Assembly: GCA_034620365.1 (NCBI GenBank)
Contig: JAQGEQ010000020.1
Span: 434,001 to 498,000 of the forward strand
Direction: 5' to 3'
Source of the DNA: Pegea sp. RAD2-039
Taxonomy: Eukaryota; Chordata; Thaliacea; Salpida; Salpidae
DNA: 64,000 nucleotides
Within the stretch, counting starts at the first letter, position 1. Each line of letters opens with the position of its first letter. Under the pieces are notes generated by a model that saw only the letters and a list, made by a program, of their open reading frames with translations, ran no database searches and was not told the DNA's origin. Both the position numbers and the translations under genes were made by a program. Positions 1-12,800 of this stretch are shown in pieces.

Positions 1-707
1 ATAAAGAGATTCTGATAATTCCTCTAAATTGTATCTTTTTTTTATTAAATACAAATATATTGGTTAGTACAAATAATATGTAAGAGATTGATCAAAGATC
101 CGTAATTAATTCTAACTTCATCAATTACCTTATTAAATATCATAACTGACATATTTTGAAACAATTTCAACAACACTATTTACTTTTTTCTAAACTGATA
201 AGGCATCCTATTACTTTTTATTTCAGTGGATACTTTATTCAAATAAAGTTCAATAAAGACTAAACTAATATAATCTTGAGCAAAAGTTAACTTTTAGCAA
301 TCTGTATATAAAGATTTAGACTTTTTTATTCATCACTTTTAAAACCTTGGCGCATACTCAAATATAAAGTATTTCTTACAAAAAAATACGTTACGAAAAT
401 TAACTTAATTATTATAAATTTAAAAGTTATACCTATAAAGTGGTTTATAAAAGTAAAATGTATTATACTTTGTTATTCAGGTAAATTCTTTTTAGTAAAT
501 ATTTGAACGTATTATTTCCACGATAAAAAAGAAGATAACCACTGCAGTATATTTTCTAGTTTGTTAAGTTTTAATAGACCAACAAGATTTGTTTTTATAA
601 ATCATTATTTTAACTTATCAGCAAAAATATCTAATAAAAAATGTAAATTAATCATATTTATCATTGAGCTCGTATTATCGCTTACTAAGAAGTAGCGCTA
701 CTGAGCA
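1..707. other. AT-rich 5' flank of DNAH2
   Basis: This stretch is low-complexity AT-rich DNA with stop codons in every frame. I see no gene, RNA or repeat in it. The short part next to position 708 is less AT-rich and probably belongs to the DNAH2 promoter. Confidence 0.6.
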
Positions 708-721
708 GACGTCATGACAAC
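708..721 (+). promoter_or_regulatory. Candidate RFX X-box (also CRE-like) upstream of DNAH2
   Basis: The sequence GACGTCATGACAAC fits the nematode-type X-box GTHNYYATRRNAAC at 13 of 14 positions; only the second base differs (A for T). X-boxes bind RFX factors and switch on ciliary genes, and the site lies 106 bp before the start codon of an axonemal dynein gene, where X-boxes usually sit. The core GACGTCA also resembles a CREB/ATF site, so that is the main alternative. The match is seen directly; the function is inferred. Confidence 0.5.
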
Positions 722-826
722 CAATTTAAAACTGAAGCACACAATATTCGATTTGAAAATATTTACTTGACATGCTTTCAAACTGAAATTCTTTTATTGA
801 TTAAACTTTCAGTTTATATAGTTAAA

Positions 827-3800
827 ATGGAAGCTGAATCATTTGATAAAACAGATGAGCAACTAAATCCTCAAGAAGGTAGCTCTAACAAATAAAGTAG
901 AAACAAAATTAAAGTAGATTTAATTATTTAAGATTAGTTTTATACACTTATTATGAAACACTAATTACTAAACTGTTAAGCTTGAAAGTTGTTCAATAAA
1001 TTTTCTTTAAGTTTTTGTTAAAATGCTAAGATATTTTATTGTTATTCATCAACAAGAGCTGATAGTTCTAATTTTATTTATAAATTCTTTTAATCTTAGT
1101 CATGAGAAGAAGAATGTCTACAATCTCAAATGATGTTGAAATTGATGGAGATCTTGTAAGTTTTATATTTCATATATCAAATATTGCTAACAAATTTTAA
1201 TAGTTTTGTTTTTAAATTCCAATAAAGTTTAGAGTTTATACTAATGGTTTTCAATTTTAATTGTCAATTAAACTATATTGTATTTTTAAACAAAAATTAA
1301 TGGATTATATCTTAAATATTTTCCAAAAAGCTTTTATGCATTTAAATTTATTGAAAGTTTGTATTTAATGGAAGAAATACTATTTTTAGGTGACATGTTT
1401 TAAGAATAATATAACTTTACCTCATTATGACTTATCCATGTGGGAATCAGATCATGATGGGATTGTTTTAGACTTCTGTTATGAAAAAAATGCAATTCTT
1501 TTAGTTGCATACATGGATAAAGTAAGCTTATTTCATTTTGAGAATAAAATTTCAAAAAACACTTCAAGTATTGCTATATAGTTTTTATTGTAAGAAGATA
1601 AGTTTAAATCAATTTAGTTCTTTTTAGTTTTTAAAATGTTGTTTTTTAAATAATTATCATATGATGCATTATTTCAAAACTTTTTTAATAAAAGGTTACA
1701 GGATTTCAACTTCAAAGAACAGTCCCAAATAATCAAAACACAAATATTCTTATGTACTTTGTCAAGTAAGTTTTCTGCTCTTCAATCTTTTGAAGATTTA
1801 AAAAAAAACTCTTTGGGTTTTATCTTATAGACGTCCTGGCCTAAGCGAGTTATCTGAACGACAGTTTATTAGTCAATTTCAGTGGGGTACATTACGTGCG
1901 GGATATTTTGATAGCTTGCTTCGAATTATTGGAGGGTTATATGCACCTGCTTTTTTTCGAAATAAATCTTGGCCAGATAGTATCAGAAATGAATTCAGCG
2001 CCAACTTACACAGGTTATTTTGGATTACACTTCTATGTCATCTGTTTAATAAACTTTAAAAAATGGATTTTTATCATAAACTTGTTTATTTATTAGAATA
2101 AAATCTTATTTATTTTTGGTTTAATTTAAAGGTTTTTAGCTACTTTGACTGATATGAAGTATAAGATGAAGTCGATGACGGTTTTGTATATACCCAATGA
2201 AAGAATTGAACAACTAGTTGAAGAATCAGCAAAGAATAAAGCTCTAGTTCAACGCTTAGAATGTTTGTGATTAAAATTAAAAAATTAAAGCTTTCCCTTT
2301 TAAATAAAACTTATTATTTTTTGATATTAATATATTTTAATGAGAATTAAATCAGAAACACAATTTACTCATTTCACAAAAAAATTTTTTTATCCTTTTA
2401 TAGCTGCTATGATTCATTGGACCAGACAAATTAAAGAAGTTCTAAATGCTCAAGAAGTTCTGGAAACTACTGAAAGTTATGGTCCATTAGAAGAGATTGA
2501 ATTCTGGAATAATCGTTGTGTGGATCTTTCAGGTTTTCAGAGCTCTTTTTTACTCCAAAAATTATTTTAATAATTTAATTAAACTTCAAATTATAGTTTG
2601 ATAAAATGATGAAGATTAGATTTAATTAAATCAAATTTAGATACTTATAAAGAATTTTAGTAAAATCTTGCTGAAGGTCTTACTATGAAATTTAGGATTG
2701 AGTGATCAGCTTAATAAAAGAGGAGTAAAAAGAATTCAAGAGATTTTAGAGATCGCCAAATCATCATATGTTACACCATTTAAAAAATTGGCAAAAATGA
2801 TTCAGGATGGTTCTGCTCAAGCTCAGAGCAATCTTATGTTCCTCTCACTTTTAAAAGAGCCTTGTACTAATCTATTCAAAGCTCATCCTTCGGAAGTATC
2901 TGCCTTGTTACCAGAAATTCTTAAAATTATTCGAATTATTTGGGTAAATTCTAATCATTACAACACAAGGTTTGTTGTTCCTACTTTTGTAAACAAATAT
3001 CAATTAAATTTGTTTCTAGATAATCGTTACTTTTACTAAAAACTTTTCACTTTTATTGTAGGGAGCGTTTGACACAACTGTTCCGAAAACTTAGTAATGA
3101 AGTAATTCGTATCTGTTGTCGAGATATTAATCTTGATCGTATATTTGATGGTTTTGTTGACAGCAGTATCAATGTCTTGAACAATTGTATCAATTGTTGT
3201 GAAGCCTGGAAAGACTGTTACGATTTTAATGCTAAAGTTCAAGAAAGGTTTGAAAGAAATTCTAAAATCTAAATTCAAAGTTGTAATTTATTGAAGAACT
3301 TTTCTTGAAATTTTTCAATTAAATATTTATAGATATTCAACAAAGGGATGGATACTAGATCATACATCTATATTTGCTCAAGTTGATGCTTTCATTCAAA
3401 GATGTAGGGATCTTCTTGAGATTTGTGAGTGCCAACGTTTCTTTGCGAGAAGGTGGGACACTAAAATCAGCTCCATTATTTGTGTTTTGATGAAATTTTC
3501 AGATTATCATCTAATTGATTTAAAACAAACATCCTAAAATTCAAGTTCTCGGTTTTATTTTGAAGAATGGACGGTGATAAAAGTCCAATGCCCCAATTTT
3601 CTGGGCAACGAGGTCCTAGCATCTCACGAAGTCTCTTAGAAATTGAAGGAACTTTTGAAAAACATCTTCAAACACTCCGTTTGATCAAGAAAGGGATTTT
3701 AGATGTGAAAAACCCTGCCTGGCATGATGAATACAACAAGTAATTGATAATATTGTTGAAAAGAAAACCAAAATAAGAGAGAAATGTTTTGAAGATTTCG

Positions 3801-6800
3801 AGCTGGAGTAAAAGACTTAGAAGTGATGGTTCAAAACCTAATTGCATCTGCATTTGAAACTGTCACTACAATTGAAGAAGGAGTTATGTTATTGGATGTC
3901 TTTGAACATCTTTCATCTAGAGAATCAATAAAAAGAGCCATCGACAGAAGAACAACTGAAGTACTTGGGAGCAATCAACATTTGAAATGTTGAATTCTTT
4001 CTTTTAAGGTTTATCAAATGTTTAGTGAAGAATTGAGCAGCGTGAAAAAAGAATTAAGTTCAAAGAGGTCTCATATACTTCCATATCAACCTCAATATGC
4101 TGGAGCTGCTTATTGGGCTCGAGCATTGAGAAGAAGAATTGATCGATCAATGGAGGTTGCTTTCAATAATCTTCTTTTCTTCATCTGATCCTTGTATTTG
4201 ATAGCTACTCAACAAAGCAGATTTCTTACCTGAAATTGGACAAGGGGCTGAAGCAAGAACTACTTATCAACAACTTGCAACTGCCCTGGAAGAGTTTGTC
4301 CGAAAAATGTTTAATGAATGGACAGCTCTTGTTGAAGAAAGCTGCGCTCAGAGGCTCGAGGTCCCTTTGATGCAAAAAGGAGCTGTTGTTAACGGGATGT
4401 TGAATATGAACTTTGATAAGTGCGACAGATGATTTGATTTTATGGAAATCTTTGATATTTTACAATTTTTAGGGTCCTACTGAAACTATTTACTGAGATA
4501 TTTTACTGGGAGAGACTAATGTTTGAAATTCCTCATTATGTAAATGAGGTTTATGTAAAGAATGAAGAACTTAGATCTTTACGAGAACATGTCTTGTTGG
4601 TTGTGAGGTGATATCTACTTCAAATACTCACTAGTCAAGTTGACATCATTCTGTTTCAGAGATTACAATCGAATTATCGAAGATCTAACAACAGAAGAAC
4701 GTGGTCTCTTCCGGGAGAGAATCAGAGCACTCGATAAAAAGATCCACCCCGGTTTAGGAAAACTGACTTGGGCATCTAAAGGAATCTCCGAGTTTTTTGT
4801 CAATGAATGCCGACTTCATTCAAAAAAAGTAGCTGTCAACAAACATCGATTGTTGATTGTTGATTGATGGTTTTGAACAGGTTCAGTCGATTGTTGATGA
4901 TTATAAACGTACTAACTTAAAAGTTGCTGAGAATTGTCGAAAAATATGTGAGACATTACTCGTGAAGATTTCGGGCAAAAAAGTCTACGAGGTAAGTTTG
5001 TTTAAAGACTCTTGTAGATCTTCGAATTTGATTTTAATCCAGGAACTGAACTTTCAAATTGATCAAACTGAACATAGACAGCGGATTGAACAAGTCCTTG
5101 ACAGCTACTATCAAGAAATCATCCAAATTTTGCGTAGAACTTATGAAGTTTTCAAAAGTGATGGTTCTGAGGTCTGTCATCATCAAATTATACCTCATCT
5201 GCTAATGGTCCATACAGGTCCACAACCACTGGTCCAGTTATATCCAACGAATGGACTCTTATGTGGAAGAAGCTTTTCGTTTAAACGTCAAATATTCACT
5301 TCTGGAAATCTCGAAAGCAATCAATGGTGATTTGAAGACAACAGCAAATCCGCTGTTTCGAGTCAAAGTGATTCTGTTACCAGGGAAACACAACATCCCA
5401 ACAGTAGGTTGTTTCTTGATGTTTCTACCCTTCTGATTTCTGTCCCCAGGTCGATTTTTCACCTACTATTCACGAACTGCACACTTGTGTCAAAGAAGTT
5501 AGTGGATCTTTGACTTTATCTTTATCAAATTTCGGTCGTTTGCCGGAATTTTTAGTGAAAAACAAACGATACATCACAATTCAAAAAGAAGCACTCGCGG
5601 TTGTGATTGGTGAGATGATTTTGATGAAATAAATCTAAAAAGTTTGTAATCTGTTGAAAATTAGAAAAAGATGAAGACCTTCGAAAGATCCACCGTCAAA
5701 TCCAGGATGGATTAACAGAGAACTCGAAACATCTTCGCAATTATCTTACAACTTGGGATAATTACAAAGAAATTTGGGAAATCAACAAATCAGCTTTTAT
5801 CAAACGATACCAACGACTCAATCCTCCTGTTGCTAGCTTCGATGCTGATATTGGACGGTGAGTTCAAAGTTCATTCATAAATTCCATCGATTCAACATTC
5901 AACATTCAGATACACTGAAGTGAGTAATAACGTTCAAAAAGAAGAGACAGTCTTGAACATCGAATTTATACTCTTGGATTGTTCATCTTTAAAGTTTGCT
6001 CTTTTAGCTCATTGTAATGAATGGCAGAATATGTTTACTTCACTACTCAGTGGAATGGCTACAAAAAATCTTAATGATCTCACAGAATTCCTAAAGATCA
6101 ATTCTGGAAAGTGAGTCTCAAGTGATGTTGTTGTCATCATCTAATCGTCTTTTTAGGGTCTCTAAAGCCCCAACTAATCTAGACGAACTTGGAAAGACTC
6201 TAAATCTTTGGGATGAGTTAAGTGATCAGTTATCTGAGATCGAGTCCCGGATCTCACCCATTCATGACCAATTTGCGATCTTAGAGAAATATGAGGTTGC
6301 AGTTCCTGAAGAGGTAGGTTTCAACATCCGAGACCTCTTTCACTCAATCAAAATCCTGCATCCAGACTCAAGTAGTCTTGGATAGTGTCAGCAATGAATG
6401 GATCGACTTCCAACAATGCATCATTGACTCGGAACAATCTCTAAAGAAGCATAAAGAGCGTTTTAAGACTGGATTGATGTCTCAAGCCGAAGAATTCCGC
6501 AAAAAAGTCAACAATTTGACATCAGAATTCACTGAAGATGGTCCTTTTAATAGTCAGTGGCAAATCCCTGAAGCTGTTGAGAAGATTGAAGAGTTTAAGT
6601 GAGTCTTGGATGCAAGTGAGTGATCATATCAACATCTTGTGCTCTTAGACAATCCATAGATGATTTGAAAAATGAGGAGACTGTTCTAAGAAGAGGTTTG
6701 AATCTTTTCAAAATTGAACAACAACCATCGAAGGACTTGATCAGTTTAGATAAAGATGTTGACTTCATTGAACAAGTTCGTTTCTACTTCAACTCGAATA

Positions 6801-9800
6801 ATTTCTAAATATCTTCCTGATCAAGGTTTGGAGTTTGACGAAAGAGTGGGATGAGTTATGGGATGAATGGAAGACAGGAACCTTTGAGTCACTAGTTACA
6901 CAAACTATGGAGACTACAGCTCAAAATATGTTCCGGAAATTAGGAAAATTAAGTCGAGAGTTGAAAGTAAGAAATGGTTTTAATTTCTTCATCATTTAAA
7001 TTGTTGTTTTAGTCGAAAGAATGGGAGATAGTTGAGACATCAAAGAACCGGGTGGATCAGTTCAGACGAACAATGCCTCTGATTCGAGATCTGAAAAATC
7101 CTGCAATGAGAGATCGACATTGGAATCAAATTAAGTTGGAAGTAAGGATGCGAGTGATCTTTACAACTTCTTTGATGTTGATCTTATAGATTCAAAGACC
7201 ATTTAATCCATTTGATAAATCATTCACGTTGGAAAAAATTATTGAGTTAGGAATGGATAACTTTGCTGAAGTGATCAATGATATTTCAGGAGCTGCTAGT
7301 AAAGAGTTAAGCATTGAAGAGGTCAGTTAACTCTCATCTTCATCTGTTACTCTTCTAATCTTTATCTTTGATTTTTACAGTCAATTGAAGGAATTGAACA
7401 AACTTGGAACGAAATGTTTCTCGATATGGCAGCTTATAAAGAAAAAGGTCATTTCAAGTAAGTTCATTAAAACCTCACATATAGCTTGCCAAATGTAGCA
7501 CCCTGACCACCAAAAACTACTCGGACAACAACATCCAGCCACCAAAACTTGTCATATATATACAATTTGTGCTTGGTGGTATTCACTTCAAAGCACCAGC
7601 CTTGAACCTCTCATAAAATTTATGATCTGATTTACAACAGATTAAGATCAACAGAAGAAGTCTTCCAACAATTAGAAGATCATCAAGTCTTGTTGTCTAC
7701 GATGAAAGCTTCTCGATTTGTCAAAGCTTTCGAGCATGACGTAGATAGATGGGAACGAATTCTATCTCTGATCTTAGAATGTGTTGAGATGTTGTTGACA
7801 GTCCAACGTCAGTGGATGTACTTGGAGGTGATATAAGATCAAAAAAGGTCCTGATGATCAGTTGTTGTTTGTAGAATATTTTCTTGGGTGAAGATATTCG
7901 TAAGCAACTTCCGAGTGAGTCTGCTGATTTCGACAAGATCAACATCAATTGGAAAGCAATCATGACCAGGATCAACAACGATAGTAACGCTAAAAGAGCA
8001 ACTCATCACCTTGGTTTGTCTTCGCTCCTCCTACTTTTGATGATCTCAACTTTATCTTTGAAGGATTACTCGATAATTTGAATGAGATGAACACCAAGTT
8101 GGAAGAAATCCAGAAATCTCTTGATATGTATCTTGAAACTAAACGACAAATCTTCCCAAGATTTTATTTCATCTCTAATGATGACTTGCTGGAAATTCTG
8201 GGCCAGTCCCGCAACCCTGAAGCTGTCCGTGCCACAAAACCATCTCTTTTGCGGACCTTTTAATTAGTTTTTTCAATTTAGGTCCAACCTCATCTGAAGA
8301 AGTGTTTTGACAACATCAAGCTCCTCCAGATGAAGAGGAGCCAGCATGGGAAGATGGAAGCTCACGGGATGTTCTCATCTGAAGGAGAGTTTGTTGATTT
8401 CGGGAGTCCAGTGATACTAGAAGGTGAGTGACTCATAAGTGGACTGTAAGTGGTTTTAAGGACATGTCCAGGTCCTGTCGAGGCATGGTTGTGTGATATT
8501 GAAAGAACTATGAGATGGAATTTGAAAGAAATTTTGAAACAAACCAGAACTGCACTGAAGAAAAATTTAAGCAAACGAGACAAATGGGTCCGTGAATGGC
8601 CTGGTCAGGTACTGTCCGTGGTTGCATATCGACACCGTTTGTATTTGATGTTTATTTTGTAGCCAGTGATAACAGCGAGTCAAATACAATGGACTGCAGA
8701 CTGTACACGAGCTCTTACTACTTGCAAGGAAAGACAAGATAAGAAGGCGATGAAAAGTGTGAAGAGGAAGCAGGTTCAGACTGCGAAGAATTAACCAATC
8801 AGATCATCGCATTTCTTCTTTCTAGATATCTTTGCTCAACAAGTATTCTGAAGCTATTCGAGGGAATTTAAATAAAATTCAAAGATCCAAGATCGTTGCC
8901 TTGGTTACAATAGAAGTTCACGCTCGTGATGTAATTGATAAAATCATCAAAGCTAATACGATGGATATCACAGCATTTGAGTGGCTTCAACAACTTCGGT
9001 TGTATTGGGACAAGGTGAGGATATTTAAGATGTTTTGAAACAACTGATGATGATGTGAGTCTTCAGGATATTGATGATTGTGTTGTGAGACAAACTAATA
9101 CTCAATTTCAATATGGTTACGAATATCTGGGTAACTCTGGGAGACTTGTAATTACGCCTTTAACTGACCGATGTTACGTCACCTTGACAACCGCTCTTCA
9201 TCTTCACCGGTTTATAATCAGCTCTTCGTAAAAGACTTTATTAAGATCTTCAATTTTCAGAGGAGGTAGCCCTAAAGGCCCTGCTGGTACAGGTAAAACA
9301 GAGACCACAAAAGATCTGGGCAAGGCTCTTGGCATGTACGTCATCGTGGTCAACTGTTCTGAGGGTCTTGATTACAAAAGTATGGGACGGATGTACAGTG
9401 GACTGGCCCAGGTGATGTAGTGATGTTTACAAAGCTCTAATTTAATTGTAATTGTTTAGACTGGTGCCTGGGGGTGTTTTGATGAGTTTAACAGAATTAA
9501 TATCGAGGTTTTGTCTGTTGTTGCTCAACAAATACTTTCAATCCTCTCTGCTATGATGAATAATATGCAAAAGTTCATCTTTGAAGGCAGAGAGATCAGT
9601 TTAATCTGGTCTTGTGGCATGTTCATCACTATGAATCCAGGTAAAGATCTGATGATTTTTATTTCATCAACTCTACTCTTCTTTTCTAGGTTATGCTGGT
9701 CGAACAGAACTCCCCGATAACCTCAAATCGATGTTCCGACCCATTGCTATGGTGGTTCCTGACTCAAATCTCATCGCTGAGATCATTCTGTTTGGAGAAG

Positions 9801-12800
9801 GATTTGGTAACTGCCGAGTAAGTTGAAGGGTTCCTGATTACTCATCAATGAAATCGGTTTTGTTGATAGGCGTTAGCTAGAAAAGTGTACACGCTGTACT
9901 CACTAGCTGTTCAACAATTATCCAAGCAAGATCATTATGACTTTGGACTTCGCGCGCTTGTATCTGTACTTCGTTATGCTGGAAGAAAGAAAAGAGCAAA
10001 TCCGGACATGTCTGATGAGGAAGTGAGATTTAAGTGAAGACTTCCTGGAAGTATCTGTTTATTTGTTGATAGATTTTACTTCTCGCCATGAAAGATATGA
10101 ACATCGCAAAATTAACATCAGTTGATCTTCCGTTGTTTCATGGCATCGTTGGTGACCTCTTCCCTGGGATTGAAACTCCAATTATGGATTACGGCAAAGT
10201 TTGATTAACAACCAATCAAAATTGAGTTCTAATCTTGCTTATTTAGCTGAGTGAATCGATTAAAGCTTCACTAATTGAAGAAAATTATCAGTGTACTCCT
10301 CATATCATCTTCAAAATCATCCAATTGTATGAAACAAAGAATTCTCGACATTCAGTTATGATGGTGGGTCAATCTGGCAGTGGCAAGTCCGTCACTTGGA
10401 AAATGCTTAAAACAGCTCTTTCGAATCTCAAGAAGCTCGAAGAACCTGGATACAACTTCGTAAAAGTAACAACAGATCATCAAAAGCGAAAAATCAACTT
10501 TTAAGTCTTTCATAATCACAGGAGTATCCGATTAACCCAAAAGCTCTTTCATTGGGCGAACTTTACGGTGAGTTTGATCTGAGTACTAATGAATGGACAG
10601 ATGGAGTACTATCTAGTGTGATGAGAGTCACGTGTGCTGATGAGAAACCTGATGAGAAATGGATTGTATTTGACGCACCAGTTGATACTTTATGGATTGA
10701 AAGTATGAACAGTGTGATGGATGACAACAAAGTCCTAACTCTCATCAACGGTGAACGGATCAGTATGCCTGATCAGGTACGCGCGTCTCTTATTCGCTTC
10801 CACTTTTGAAATTGGGATTTTTCTTTCAAAGGTTTCATTGTTATTTGAAGTTATGGATTTATCAGTAGCTTCACCAGCTACAGTTAGTAGATGTGGAATG
10901 GTTTATTTTGATTATTCAGATTTAGGATATAAACCGTTCGTCTCATCGTGGTTAGCTAAGAAAACAGATAAAGTACAAACATCACCTGTTTACTCTTCAA
11001 TATTCTCATCTATTTGTCATTTTAGGAAATCGTTTCAGTTCTCACGGAGCTTTTTGATAAATATATCGACAAAATTCTGACATTTAAGAAACAAAATTGT
11101 AATGAGTTGATACCGATTACTGAATTAAATGGAATTCAGTCTTTGTGTAACTTATATGATTCATTAGCAACTGCTGAAAATGGGGTTTGTTGTAAAAGAA
11201 ACACTTACGTGAGTAACTGGTGCTTTTGGTTGGTAGGTGAATTCAAGCGACCCTGATAACTTGTATCGTATCATCGAATTATGGTTCACATTCTCTCTCA
11301 TTTGGTCTGTTTGTGGTTCTGTAGATGAAGATGGAAGAAAGAAGATTGATAACTATCTACGTGAAATAGATGGATCATTCCCAAATAAAGTAGAATATTT
11401 TCGATGAAGCAATTAGTTCAATTTGATAAATTTCTTTCTAGAATACAGTTTATGAATATTTTGTTGATCCTAAAAATAGATGTTGGTCGAATTTTGAAGA
11501 TAAACTCCAAAAAAGCTGGAGGTATCCACCAAAGTAAGTTTGTTGATCAATCTTATCACATCTCTAATTTCAAATCTCATGTTTAGTGCTCCTTTCTATA
11601 AAATCATTGTTCCAACGGTGGATACTGTCAGATACGAGTTCCTTGTTACTTCATTAATCTCAAATAGTTTCCCAGTTTTAATGGTAGGACCGGTAGGTAC
11701 TGGTAAGACATCCACAGCTCAAACAGTCCTCTCAAAATTAAGTGGAAGCTACAACACCTTGACTGTCAACATGTCATCACAAGTACGTTTCCACTTATCT
11801 CGAAATATTTGTGGTTTGAGGAAAGTTTTCACAGACGACATCAAATAATGTTCAAGATATCATCGAAGGTAATGTAGAAAAGAGGACTAAAAGTGTTTAT
11901 GTCCCATTTGGAGGGAAGAAGATGATTTGTTTCATGGATGACTTCAATATGCCGGCTAAAGACTCATTTGGGAGTCAACCTCCTCTGGAGTTGATCCGTA
12001 TGTGGATTGATTATGGATTTTGGTATGATCGGAATAAACAAATCCCTAAATATGTCAAAGTCAGTCTGTGATTGATTTAAAGAACTTTCTGATGATTTTC
12101 TTGTTCAGGGAATGGATTTACTCTGTGATATGGGACCTCCTGGTGGTGGAAGACAAGTTATCACGATGAGACTTCAATCCAGATTTAATTTGATCAATAT
12201 GACCTTTCCAAGTGTAAGTTTATCTCTCATCTTTATGTCTTTATCAGGCTTCTTGATGTAGGAAACTCAAATTAAACGAATCTTCGGAACAATGATCAAT
12301 CAGAAGATGCAGGACTTTGAGGAAGATGTGAAACCAATCGCGAATATCATCACACAAGCCACAATCGAAATGTATTCAGCGATTCAAGACAAATTTCTTC
12401 CAACACCCGCTAAAATTTACTACCTCTTCAACCTGCGTGACATCTCGAAGGTAGCATCAACCTCATAAGATCATCTCATCATTCTTGATCTTCAGATCTT
12501 CCAAGGACTACTCAGAGCACAAAAAGATTTTCATGATACAAAAGCTGCGATGTCTCGTCTTTGGATTCATGAGTGTTTCCGAGTCTTTAGTGATCGATTA
12601 GTCGATTCCAAGGATCGAGAGAGATTTATGGTGATACTCAACGAGAAATTGGGTTCTTTGTTCGACCAGACCTTCCATGGACTCTGTCCTAGTAGACAGC
12701 CACCATTTTTTGGTTTGTTATTCAACATGGAATCTATTAAAGTGTCCTAAAGATGATTTGGCTGCTTTTTAGGCGATTTTTTGAATGAAAATGAAATCTA

